Of a stretch of 64,000 nt of DNA, positions 8,585 to 17,762 are shown piece after piece; position 1 is the stretch's first letter; each line of letters opens with the position of its first letter. Position numbers and translations under genes: made by a program. Source of the DNA: an uncultured Clostridia bacterium (GTDB taxonomy: Bacteria; Bacillota; Clostridia; UMGS1810). Under the pieces are notes generated by a model that saw nothing but the letters and a program-made list of their open reading frames with translations, did no database searches and was not told the origin of the DNA. The stretch covers positions 58,374-122,373 of the forward strand of contig CAKSIN010000004.1 of NCBI GenBank assembly GCA_934463115.1, in the 5' to 3' direction.

Positions 8585-9433
8585 TTAACCCTTAACCGCC
8601 CCTGCGGCAACACCGCTCACAAAATATTTGTTTGCGCATATGTATGCAATAATAACAGGCAGCATCGAAACCACGGAACCTGCAAGCATAAGATTCCAGT
8701 TTGTTGCTGCGCCATCGCTGGTTTTCAGTGCAAGAAGCCCGACAATTACCGTGCGCTGCTCCGGCTTTGTAAGTGTGAATATTGTGGGCATAAGGTACTC
8801 ATTCCACGAATCCTTGAACGCTAATATCGCTATTGTGGCAAGAACCGGTGTAAGCAGCGGAAAGATAACCTTTACAAATGCCGTGAAGAATGTGCAGCCG
8901 TCTATCTTTGCCGCCTCGATTATTTCTTTCGGAAGGCTCGACACAAACGAGCGCACAAGGTATATGTTTACTATCGGAACGGCAAACAGGCATATCAGTA
9001 TCAGCGAGTACAAACTCCTCTTGATATGAAGCATGTTCAGTATTCCGAATGTCGCATATATCGACACACTGCCGAGCTTAATAAACAGCAGTGCCGAAAA
9101 CGCGGTGAATATTGCATTTTTGAATCTGAACCTACCGACGCCGAACGCGTATCCCGCCATCGACGAAACAAACAGTTTGATAAACACACACGCAAGAGTG
9201 TATACTATACTGTTAACATACATTCTGAAAAAGTCAAAGTCCTCGCTCTGCCAAACCTTTATGTAATTCTCAAAGGTAAACTTTCTCGGAATAATGGATG
9301 CCGGGTTGGTAAGCATTTCCATATTGCTTTTAAAAGACGCAAAGAACGTATACAAAAGCGGTATGAATGTCAGAAACAATATTGCAAACAGTATAATGTA
9401 AATAAGCGCGTGCTTAATTTTCATAGCCTTCAT
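8585..9433 (-). CDS. Sugar ABC transporter permease, MalG type
   Basis: A 282-residue inner-membrane permease with six predicted helices and the cytoplasmic EAA loop (EAAKIDGCTFFTAFVKVIFP), which docks the ATPase. It pairs with the MalF-type permease just upstream to form the carbohydrate channel. GGGAGAG precedes the first ATG, eight bases away. No ATP-binding subunit is encoded nearby. Firmicute sugar importers of this class commonly share one MsmX/UgpC-like ATPase encoded elsewhere, which is the likely situation here. Confidence 0.9.
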   Translation of the reverse strand: MKAMKIKHALIYIILFAILFLTFIPLLYTFFASFKSNMEMLTNPASIIPRKFTFENYIKVWQSEDFDFFRMYVNSIVYTLACVFIKLFVSSMAGYAFGVGRFRFKNAIFTAFSALLFIKLGSVSIYATFGILNMLHIKRSLYSLILICLFAVPIVNIYLVRSFVSSLPKEIIEAAKIDGCTFFTAFVKVIFPLLTPVLATIAILAFKDSWNEYLMPTIFTLTKPEQRTVIVGLLALKTSDGAATNWNLMLAGSVVSMLPVIIAYICANKYFVSGVAAGAVKG

Positions 9434-9446
9434 ATATCAACTCTCC

Positions 9447-10391
9447 CTAAAACATACTGTTAACTTTGTTATTAATTTTGTTGTATACAATGCTGATGCT
9501 TGCAAAAAGCACCGTTGTTACAAGCGACAGTGCGCAGCCGTAGCCTATCGGCGGCTCGGAATTTGTGGTAAAGCCCGGAACAAACTTTGTCGTGAGGTAC
9601 GACATAACCGACCTGGTCTGTCCGCCAGGAGCACCGTTTGTAAACGAGATAATGTATTCGTTTGTGCCGAGTGTGGCAACCAGCGACAGCAATACAACCG
9701 TTACTGCTACCGGCGAAATCATGGGCAGCGTAATCTTGACAAATTTGCCCCATGAGGTTGCGCCGTCGACATCTGCCGCCTCGTACAAATCGGGCGAGAT
9801 ATTGGAGAGAGCCGATATAAAATACAAAACGTTTATTCCGAATCCGCTCCAAATGCCTCCCGCTGCAAGCATCATTGTTGCCTTGTGCCTGTTGCCGAAC
9901 CAGTCTATGTTGGATTTTATCACACCCATTTTAACGAGAACGGAATTTACAAATCCGTTTACACTGAACATATTTGTAAACATCAGTCCGACAATCGCTA
10001 TACTTATTACGCACGGAAGATAATACGCCGCGCGGAAAAATCCCTTGAATTTAATCTTTTGCTGCAGAAATATCGCAATCATAAGCGATATGCACATTTC
10101 GACAGGCACCTTGAGCAAAACATAGTATATCGTGTTTCCCCACGCACGCCAGTAGTCGAGGTCTGTCGTGAACATTTTTCTGAAATTTTCAAGTCCGATA
10201 TAAAGCGTCTCGGACGGTATTCCGTTGTACGAAAAGAATGCCCAGCGAAACGTCCAGAATATCGGATATATCTGAAATACCACAAACCCTATCAGCGGAA
10301 GAAGAATCATCATGTAGCATGTGCGCTCCTCCGCTCTGAATTCGTTGTATCTGCTGCTTTTTTCAGGCTTTGCTTTGTTTATCATTGTCAT
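9447..10391 (-). CDS. Sugar ABC transporter permease, MalF/UgpA type
   Basis: A 314-residue permease with about six membrane helices after a hydrophilic N-terminus and an EAA loop EAADVDGATSWGKFVKITLP. It is the usual first member of a MalF-MalG pair in CUT1-type sugar importers. GGGGAGG lies just before the ATG, and another ATG two codons later is a possible alternative. It begins 16 bases after the SLH/BIG2 protein stop and is followed 13 bases later by the MalG-type gene, so all are probably co-transcribed. Confidence 0.9.
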   Translation of the reverse strand: MTMINKAKPEKSSRYNEFRAEERTCYMMILLPLIGFVVFQIYPIFWTFRWAFFSYNGIPSETLYIGLENFRKMFTTDLDYWRAWGNTIYYVLLKVPVEMCISLMIAIFLQQKIKFKGFFRAAYYLPCVISIAIVGLMFTNMFSVNGFVNSVLVKMGVIKSNIDWFGNRHKATMMLAAGGIWSGFGINVLYFISALSNISPDLYEAADVDGATSWGKFVKITLPMISPVAVTVVLLSLVATLGTNEYIISFTNGAPGGQTRSVMSYLTTKFVPGFTTNSEPPIGYGCALSLVTTVLFASISIVYNKINNKVNSMF

Positions 10392-10407
10392 TCATTGCCT
10401 CCCCGGA

Positions 10408-13125
10408 TTATTCTGCCGCCGACGCCGCTTTGATAATATCAATCAGACAAGACAGCATTTTTGCGCTTTCCGCACGCGTCGCGTTTCCCTGCGGAGCGAA
10501 TGTATTGTCGGAATATCCGCCGATGATTCCGTATGACGAACACCTTGCCACAGCAGAATATGCCCACTGCGAAATATTTGCATTATCGGCATAAACATTA
10601 AAGTTGTCTGCCAATTTAACGTTGAGCCCGAGAAAGTTTATCACACGGTCTGTAAGCACCGCTATTTCCTCACGGGTTATATACGCATTCGGATTGAAGA
10701 TATTACCGCTGCCGGTTATAATCTGATTTGTGCTGCCGCAGGACACGTATTTGTAATACCACGCATCGGCAGCAACATCGGCAAAGCCACATGTGTCGTT
10801 CTCCGCAATCGGAATCCCGGCGCTTAATATCAGCATTTTTGCAAACTCGGCGCGGCTTATCAAGTCGCCCGGCTTTATATATCCGCCATTGCCGTTCATG
10901 ATATTCTTCCCGGCGAGCTTCAGCACATACTGTTCGTACCATGCGCCCTTTTCAACATCGTAATAAATAACCTCGTTCTCTTTCGACACTCCGGAGTTTA
11001 CATTTTCCTCCGCTGCCTTTACATACGACGCATCCGCCGTAAACGACGATGAACCTCTGCTTCCGCCGGACGATCCGCCGCGGCCGCTGTCGGGCTTGGT
11101 ATCGGTTTGAGCCGGCTTTTTGTAGCTGTCCGCAAAATCCTGAATACCGTCCACATCTGTTACAGTGCTCTTTAGTCCGAGCAGCTTTATGTACATATCC
11201 TCGCACTTTTCGCTGTTGTAGTGCGAAACATTGTACCCTATTATATCGGCGCTACTGTCCATAAGGTCTCCGATATCGGTATACGCTATCATCTCGCCGT
11301 AGCTTGTCATAACGATATTCTCGCTGAAAAATTTATTCAGCGCTTCAAAATTGTCATATTTTTTATTCAGCATATTTGAAATGCATTTCTGCTTAAACCG
11401 GACAAAGAATTTATTGTCGGTGTCAAGTTTCAGCAAGCCGTTTTCGTTGTCTGTAATATTTTCAATCACAGACTCATCAGAAACATTTTCGAGTTTGATA
11501 ACATCCGCTTCGAGCGAAACGGTATTCTCGAATTTTGCATAATCGTCAAGCCCCGTGAACGGGAAACCGCTGTAATTTACAAGGTTATTGCATATCTCAT
11601 CAATTTCTTCATCCGTCTTTGATTCAAGTGCGTCAAGGTTAATATCGAGAACCGTTTCGATTTTTATATCTCCGCTGTTTGTCAAAACATTTTTCAGTCT
11701 CCGGGCGTCTTTGGAATCAACAGCGGCGTTGATTTCGTCGAATACGGGCTTTTTTTCGGCAAAATACTCGTCGAGTCTGCCGGTTTCCGCCGCATAATCA
11801 TATTCACCCTTAACCGTCACGTCAAAACTCAGGCAGGCGCCCCTGTATTGCGCGGTAACGGTTGCCTTTCCGGCACGGACTCCGGTCACCTTGCCGCCGT
11901 TTACCGAAACAACCGCGTCATCCGACGATGTCCATGTGTAATCGGCATTGTTGAAGCGCCCTTTGATTCTCGGAAAATATGGAGTGTCCGATTTCCTTAC
12001 GGAGAGCGTTACACCGTCGGAATTTTCCGTTTCGGCAAATATTTTCAGTTCCGAATAATCTTCGTATCCGTCCGGCATAGCTATTGCCGTGCACGGAGAT
12101 TGGTTTTCAAGGTTAACCCACATTCCGTCGGAGTCGAACACAGCGTTCACACCCACATCGCCGGAGTCGGATTTGAATACAACTTCTGCCGTTTCGCCGG
12201 CAAGCGGCGGAAAGTATATTCTGCGAACATTGCATTCGCCGAATTCGTTCAGTGCCGCCTTTTGAGATACATCGCGATAGAGCACCGTCCCCGGCTCGTA
12301 GTCGCTATATTTGCTTACCTCCGACACAGCGATATTGTCTATTGCCGATTGAGTCTGAGTAACGCCAGCAAAGAATCCGACCGTTGTATTGCATGCATCA
12401 ATATCAAAAGGTGACGAATCGGTGAGGGTGAGTGTTTCGGAGTAATCACCGAACGAGAATCTTTTTCCCGAAATATTCACAGTGATTACTCCCTCGCCGT
12501 CCGACACAACCGACACATGTCCTCGCCCGGTAAACGAACCGCCGCCCGATGCCGTCGGATTTGTGCAGAACACATCGGAATGCACAACATTCTCGGAATC
12601 GACGGCATTGTTTACTATCTTTGCGACCGTCCACAGCGGTGCTCCGCCGTTCTTTTCGCCGGAGATATTAACCGCATAGTAGTTTTTGCCGTCGTTGTGA
12701 ATCATAAACTGAAAACACAGTCCGGCACGAGTCTGGAATTTTTCAAAATCAAAATCCATTTTGTAAGCGTTGGGCATAGCCTGCAGACCGCTGCCCATGT
12801 AGCGTGCCGCCTGGCGTCTTTCCACATAGCTCGAATAATCGCCCGAACCGCCGGTCATTGCCAGCATGTTATTGCCGTTTTGATTGACTATAGACAATTC
12901 CGGGAATTTTCCGGAGCCTGCGGAAAGGGGATTGCCGCTTTTTCCTTTCATAAGCCACCAGTACGTGGAATCAAGCTGCTTTGAGGTGTTGTCCTCTATC
13001 GTAACGGTAACCGGCTGAGCTGATTCCGAGTAGCTCTCCATATCTTCGCGGAACACTTCCGCTCCGGCGAGTGCCGCCGTCGGAATAAGAGATATAATCA
13101 ATAATAAAACAATTATCTTTTTCAT
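10408..13125 (-). CDS. Cell-surface protein: lectin-like module, BIG2 domain, three SLH repeats
   Basis: A 905-residue exported protein. Residues 1-20 form a signal peptide. About 25-270 is a beta-rich, LamG-like module, clearly related to the two modules of the secreted protein at 20.0-21.9 kb (shared pattern of FxFMIxxDxxxYYAxNxxG, W-T, and TQSAIDNI). About 380-440 is a bacterial Ig-like BIG2 domain (WTSSDDAVVSVNGGKVTGV). A helical region and a Gly/Ser linker (GRGGSSGGSRGSSS) precede three SLH repeats (about 730-895) that bind secondary cell-wall polymer. No catalytic motif is recognised, so a glycan-binding surface scaffold is likely. Its ATG overlaps the preceding gene's stop in ATGA, indicating translational coupling. 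Confidence 0.82.
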   Translation of the reverse strand: MKKIIVLLLIISLIPTAALAGAEVFREDMESYSESAQPVTVTIEDNTSKQLDSTYWWLMKGKSGNPLSAGSGKFPELSIVNQNGNNMLAMTGGSGDYSSYVERRQAARYMGSGLQAMPNAYKMDFDFEKFQTRAGLCFQFMIHNDGKNYYAVNISGEKNGGAPLWTVAKIVNNAVDSENVVHSDVFCTNPTASGGGSFTGRGHVSVVSDGEGVITVNISGKRFSFGDYSETLTLTDSSPFDIDACNTTVGFFAGVTQTQSAIDNIAVSEVSKYSDYEPGTVLYRDVSQKAALNEFGECNVRRIYFPPLAGETAEVVFKSDSGDVGVNAVFDSDGMWVNLENQSPCTAIAMPDGYEDYSELKIFAETENSDGVTLSVRKSDTPYFPRIKGRFNNADYTWTSSDDAVVSVNGGKVTGVRAGKATVTAQYRGACLSFDVTVKGEYDYAAETGRLDEYFAEKKPVFDEINAAVDSKDARRLKNVLTNSGDIKIETVLDINLDALESKTDEEIDEICNNLVNYSGFPFTGLDDYAKFENTVSLEADVIKLENVSDESVIENITDNENGLLKLDTDNKFFVRFKQKCISNMLNKKYDNFEALNKFFSENIVMTSYGEMIAYTDIGDLMDSSADIIGYNVSHYNSEKCEDMYIKLLGLKSTVTDVDGIQDFADSYKKPAQTDTKPDSGRGGSSGGSRGSSSFTADASYVKAAEENVNSGVSKENEVIYYDVEKGAWYEQYVLKLAGKNIMNGNGGYIKPGDLISRAEFAKMLILSAGIPIAENDTCGFADVAADAWYYKYVSCGSTNQIITGSGNIFNPNAYITREEIAVLTDRVINFLGLNVKLADNFNVYADNANISQWAYSAVARCSSYGIIGGYSDNTFAPQGNATRAESAKMLSCLIDIIKAASAAE

Positions 13126-14795
13126 GATGCCCGTTTCCTTTCATTGCTGACTTTCGCCGTTTTTTTGAGAGTTAATATTACAAAGCTTTTTGTGGGCACG
13201 GTGTACTGAACAAACTCACCGCTTCCCCTGTAGGTTTCGGTTTTCCTTTCAAACAAATCCGCCGCTTCGTCGCCGTAGATGAACGAATATTTGTTCGGAG
13301 CCGTTATAATATCTTTTTTTACAAGGGTATACTTCGAATCAAGCGAAAAATCAATACTGTATCTGCGCTCCGTGCTGTCGTTTACAAGCATCACTTTCAG
13401 TGTGCCGTCGTCCGAACCCATCACAACACAGGCAAGTTCGTTTTTTGCATTGCTCATATTGGTGTGCACACTCCCCTTTGTTACACTGCGCGATACAACG
13501 CAGCTGCCGTAGTTGTCGCTCAGCATTGCGTATGCCTTTTCGATTGCGCTCAGAACCATCTTTCCTTTTGTTCCGTTGCCTGTGTGAATCATTCCCCAGC
13601 CCACGCTGTCGGAGAAATTATGATAGTTTGCGCAGTATATCTCATCTTTTTGGAGTATATCGCACATAAACTTCATCACATCGAGCATTGCTGCAAGAGA
13701 CTGCCTCTTTATCGGCGCCTTTGTTACCGACGAATCCACATCCCATGTTGAATGCTCGGTAAGGGCAATTTTGATATCCTTTCCCGTGGCGCGAATCATA
13801 GACATAATTTCGTCGCAGTCGAGAGCAACGCGCGTATATGTGTCGCTCATTGAATAATACCTGTGCACCGCCACCAAATCAATATACGGTGCAAGTTTTT
13901 CGATAATCGGTTTGTTCCATGCGTTGAACTGCACCGACGAACCGTTTCGCACCGGCATACCGTCTATACACGGGATAATCTTTGTATCGGGAAAGCTCTC
14001 CGCCAGTGCGTCCGCATGCTTTTTGCAAACGTCAATATACCAGTTTACGGCGCTTGACATTTGAGCTTCATCCGTCCAATAACCTGTGTCCATGAAATAC
14101 AGCTCGTTGCTCATTTCCAGTCCGATAACCTTTACAGGTCCGGGTATGCCCCATGCTTCCCTGAGTCTTGCCATATCCGAGCTGCCGTTCGGATCGGTGC
14201 AAAAATGCATAAACTGCACCGTCTGCGACGGGTATGTTCGGCGGATGTCGATATTGAATATAAACTCCGCGTTCGGGTTGTTGGCAAGTGCGGCAATGAT
14301 ATCCTCCGGAACCTGCGGCTGTTCGTTCAAGTCCAGTCCCGTTGCCGAATAGTCTATGCCGGGATTGTATTTTTCGTAGCCGATGTCGGGCAGAATGTAC
14401 GACACACCGCGCTCCCGAGGAAGCTTCAGCGCGTCAAGCGCATTGCCCGCGCTTCCGCAGCGAAACAGCGGAATCCCGTATATTTTGTCTGCAATGCCGC
14501 GATAGTTTTCCGTCAGGCAATTGTTTTTCATATCGTAGTAGTCGCTGTTTAAAATATGCACGCCTAGATATTTGCCGTCTATCTGCTTTATCACATCGCC
14601 GCTGTCGATGCTGATACTACAGTTTTCCGTTGTAACGGACGACGCATTGTCGGATTCTTCACGCACCAAGCCGTCAAGAACAGACCAGCGATACAGCCAG
14701 AAGGCATTTTTAAAGTCTGTGTATTCCGCTGCCTGCACATGTACAGTACTAAAAACCACAACCATAGAAATTAATATAAGCAATCCTTTTTTCAT
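13122..14795 (-). CDS. Secreted clan GH-A glycoside hydrolase, family uncertain (GH51/GH39-like)
   Basis: A 557-residue exported protein with a signal peptide ending near HVQA. The (beta/alpha)8 pattern has a candidate acid/base Glu231 in GLEMSNEL and nucleophile Glu347 in IALTEHST, the NE / TE arrangement of clan GH-A retaining glycosidases. A small beta domain follows (KYTLVKKDIITAPN, PTKSFVILTLKK). It is a clear paralogue of the SLH-bearing enzyme at 17.8-20.0 kb but lacks SLH repeats, so it may be freely secreted. GH51 arabinofuranosidase or GH39-like activity would fit a pectin/arabinan locus, but I cannot assign a family with confidence. It overlaps the next gene by four bases. Confidence 0.7.
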   Translation of the reverse strand: MKKGLLILISMVVVFSTVHVQAAEYTDFKNAFWLYRWSVLDGLVREESDNASSVTTENCSISIDSGDVIKQIDGKYLGVHILNSDYYDMKNNCLTENYRGIADKIYGIPLFRCGSAGNALDALKLPRERGVSYILPDIGYEKYNPGIDYSATGLDLNEQPQVPEDIIAALANNPNAEFIFNIDIRRTYPSQTVQFMHFCTDPNGSSDMARLREAWGIPGPVKVIGLEMSNELYFMDTGYWTDEAQMSSAVNWYIDVCKKHADALAESFPDTKIIPCIDGMPVRNGSSVQFNAWNKPIIEKLAPYIDLVAVHRYYSMSDTYTRVALDCDEIMSMIRATGKDIKIALTEHSTWDVDSSVTKAPIKRQSLAAMLDVMKFMCDILQKDEIYCANYHNFSDSVGWGMIHTGNGTKGKMVLSAIEKAYAMLSDNYGSCVVSRSVTKGSVHTNMSNAKNELACVVMGSDDGTLKVMLVNDSTERRYSIDFSLDSKYTLVKKDIITAPNKYSFIYGDEAADLFERKTETYRGSGEFVQYTVPTKSFVILTLKKTAKVSNERKRAS

Positions 14796-14806
14796 TGTTA
14801 TTCCCT

Positions 14807-17743
14807 CTATCTGTAGTCGTTTATCAAAACAAAGAAACGCAGGTTGCTGCTTTCCACAAACATAATTTTTGTGCTGTCCGCATGCCCGAATTCTTTTGCC
14901 GTGCGGATGTCGTTTGCGTTTCCGGCCTTAAGGGTGATATTCCGCTCATAGATATTGCATGTTACACAACCGTATCGGAATGTTGACGAGAGATCAGACC
15001 AATATTCCACCCTCTGCAGGTCTCGCTTGCCGTCTCCGTCATCGTCGGCACCTATCTGCAAAACAAAACTTCTCGTAGAAGTGTTGTATTCATACACCTC
15101 CATGGGTGTGGCATACATTGTCTCGGTGTCGCCCGAAATCGCCTTTGCGATATATTCCGTGCTGTCGTAGTCATGATCCGCAACAGCATACACCGAGAAC
15201 AGTTTTTCCGCCTGCTTGATTCTCTTGGACGAACCTTTGCAGAAATAAATATCGCCCTGAACCGCCGAATCAAACACACCGGGTTCATCTTCGATAAAAT
15301 TGCTCTCTCTGTAGCCGTCGAGACCGGTTACTGCCGTAACCTCAACACCGTCCTCATCGAGCATCTTTATTTTCTGATCCACTACAATAAACGGGGGATC
15401 GTTTTCCGCCAGTTCTGTTTTTGAATACAAAACCGCAACATCCGGGCTCAGACCGTCGTCACAGTTGAACAAATCCGCCTTTATCGCATCCGAGAAAAAG
15501 TGTGTGTTCGGTTTAACGAGGTAGTCATCTTCGTCGAATGTTTCGGAATCCGGAACCACAAAGTAAAACTCGCACTTTGCATACCGCGGAAGCTTTCTGC
15601 CCTGAACCACAATATCGCCGTCCGCGCTGAACAGCGCTCCGCCGAAATAACGCGGCGTTGTGTACGACGCTCTCGGAGCATGGCGGTTGAGCTGGTCTTT
15701 TTCGTATCCGTCCGCAACTCCTGTCGGAGCTGTTACCGTCTGAATTTCCGATATCTTGTTTTCGGAATTAAGCTTGTATTTGATTACCTGCGAAATTGTA
15801 AATGTGGGATCCAGCATTTTTGCCGATTGCTCAAGTTTTGCCTCGAGCGTGTTGGCATCGCGAACTTTTTCGCCGTTTATCTTAAACCGGCTCAAATCAG
15901 CACATTCAAATACCTCTATATATCCGTTTGTCTTCATGAGTCTGAATCTGTATGTGGGATCGAGCTTGTTGTCACCGTGAATCTGCACGAGATATCCGTA
16001 CTCAAATTTCTCACCGTTCGATGACGAGTCGTACGCGGCAATCTTTCCGTTGAAGTCAAAAAGGAATGTACCGGTTGTACCCACCTTTACAGGGTTGTCG
16101 CCGAACAAAAAGTTATCGTCGGATATCTTTGCCTGTTTGTCATCAATGGTAATCTTGCTGTTTTTGAGGTTATGCGATTTTACCGTTCCTTCCAGTTTTC
16201 CGCTGTTTATGTAAATCTTCATATACGTGGCATTTGCGCCGATAGTTTTTCTGCCGTTTATCCCCTCTGCAACATCGTCGGTAAAAATACTTAAAAGCGA
16301 ATTTGCCGGTATCGGCGGCACAAGATATTTCTTTATTTTGTTACCGTCATTGTCGTATGCGTCCACAACCGACAAATCCGACGCCATCATTCCGCCCTTG
16401 TCATATATCTCCATGAGGAAATCCGTCTTTGCCAAATCAACAATAATTCCGTTTGAATTGCCCTTTGGCTTAAAGCTCAGAATACTGCCGTTTGCGGAAA
16501 GGGATTTAACATGGAAGTTAAAATACTCGTTTACAAAGGCAACATCGTATTGGTTTGCGCTGCTGTCGCACGTACACAGCAGACGGACAAATCCGTTTTT
16601 CGGAACAAATATATCTTTGCCGTACGATGTTTTTCTTTTGCCGTTGTACACAAGGTTGTGCCCTTTGGCAATGTGCGCCGTTTTAGCGTTTTTTCCGTCG
16701 TAGTATCTTAATGTATAGTCGTCGTAGCCGATGATATCCTCGGAGTTTATTATGAGTTCCTTTTCATCACCGACGAGAGCCAGGCTGCGTATTGTCTTTT
16801 GCGACGCGCCGTCTTTTGTGTAATACACATCGGCGCATTTGCCCAGGTATTCGCTGTAGAAGTATCTGCCGCAGGTGTACTTTTCGCCGCCGATAACCAC
16901 GCTGTCTTCCTCAGATTCGCCGATTCCGCCGAGATACGCAAGATACGTGGATTCGATTTTTCCCGTTGTCTTGTATATATCAAAGTACGCTTCGAGCATT
17001 GTGCCCTCAGAATAAACCTGAGAGCCGCTGTCACCGAGACTCAGCGCCGAGAAAACCTCGGCATGCAGACAGTTGTACAAAAACATTGCCGCGTCCGCTC
17101 TGGTAAAGGTGCCGTCTTTTAGCTTAAGGCCGTTATTCAGCTTAAGATTTTTTGCAATCTGCAAAAAGCCGTTTGGATATCCGCCTCTGCCGTATGCTTC
17201 CTCGGTGTAACCCATTACCTTGAGCATTATCGTAAGAGCGTCGGTATAGCTTATCGGAGCATCGGGCTTCAGAGTTTTGTCCGAGAATCCGGTGATTATT
17301 CCGAGATTAACTGCCGCCTCCACCTCGCACAGATATGTGTAATCCGACGGCAGGTCGTAAAACCGAACACTGTTTCCGCTAAACGAATCAGCGTCAAAAT
17401 TCATCATTCTCAGAGCGGTGAGAATAAACTGTATGCGTGTGAAATCGCTGTCGGGGCTAAACTTTCCGCCGTCTGTTCCGTTTATTATTCCGAGGTCTGA
17501 AAGCAGCGAAAGTCTCCTTAGCAGTTCGGAATCCTTAACATCGGAAAACTGATTTTTCGTCATGTAGTTTGCGCTCGACATTTCGGTGACATCCGCCGCT
17601 CCGTAGGTGGAGTAGTCTGTAATGGCGTTTATCTCCGAGCCGTCCACAAACAGCCCTTTGTCCTCATCGTCATCGGCAAGTACCAAAAGTGAATTGTTTA
17701 TAAACAAGCTAAAGCACAACAACAGTATAAATATTTTTTTCAT
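14807..17743 (-). CDS. Large SLH-domain surface protein of unknown function
   Basis: An exported protein of about 978 residues. The ATG chosen (MKKIFILLLCFSLF) begins a signal peptide; a longer ORF start overlaps the preceding gene. Three SLH repeats lie near the N-terminus, about residues 45-225 (LSDLGIINGTDGGKFSPDSDFTR; FSDKTLKPDAPISYTDAL; LKDGTFTRADAAMF). The remaining 700 residues are beta-rich with repeated short segments of the form V-G-x-x-G-T-F-L-F-D-F-N-G-K-I. Similar segments occur in the secreted protein at 43.5-45.7 kb. No enzymatic motif is seen. It may be a wall-anchored glycan-binding or scaffolding protein; that is inference from its position among glycosidases and a sugar importer. 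Confidence 0.75.
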   Translation of the reverse strand: MKKIFILLLCFSLFINNSLLVLADDDEDKGLFVDGSEINAITDYSTYGAADVTEMSSANYMTKNQFSDVKDSELLRRLSLLSDLGIINGTDGGKFSPDSDFTRIQFILTALRMMNFDADSFSGNSVRFYDLPSDYTYLCEVEAAVNLGIITGFSDKTLKPDAPISYTDALTIMLKVMGYTEEAYGRGGYPNGFLQIAKNLKLNNGLKLKDGTFTRADAAMFLYNCLHAEVFSALSLGDSGSQVYSEGTMLEAYFDIYKTTGKIESTYLAYLGGIGESEEDSVVIGGEKYTCGRYFYSEYLGKCADVYYTKDGASQKTIRSLALVGDEKELIINSEDIIGYDDYTLRYYDGKNAKTAHIAKGHNLVYNGKRKTSYGKDIFVPKNGFVRLLCTCDSSANQYDVAFVNEYFNFHVKSLSANGSILSFKPKGNSNGIIVDLAKTDFLMEIYDKGGMMASDLSVVDAYDNDGNKIKKYLVPPIPANSLLSIFTDDVAEGINGRKTIGANATYMKIYINSGKLEGTVKSHNLKNSKITIDDKQAKISDDNFLFGDNPVKVGTTGTFLFDFNGKIAAYDSSSNGEKFEYGYLVQIHGDNKLDPTYRFRLMKTNGYIEVFECADLSRFKINGEKVRDANTLEAKLEQSAKMLDPTFTISQVIKYKLNSENKISEIQTVTAPTGVADGYEKDQLNRHAPRASYTTPRYFGGALFSADGDIVVQGRKLPRYAKCEFYFVVPDSETFDEDDYLVKPNTHFFSDAIKADLFNCDDGLSPDVAVLYSKTELAENDPPFIVVDQKIKMLDEDGVEVTAVTGLDGYRESNFIEDEPGVFDSAVQGDIYFCKGSSKRIKQAEKLFSVYAVADHDYDSTEYIAKAISGDTETMYATPMEVYEYNTSTRSFVLQIGADDDGDGKRDLQRVEYWSDLSSTFRYGCVTCNIYERNITLKAGNANDIRTAKEFGHADSTKIMFVESSNLRFFVLINDYR

Positions 17744-17762
17744 AAACTCAACTAACCTTTCG

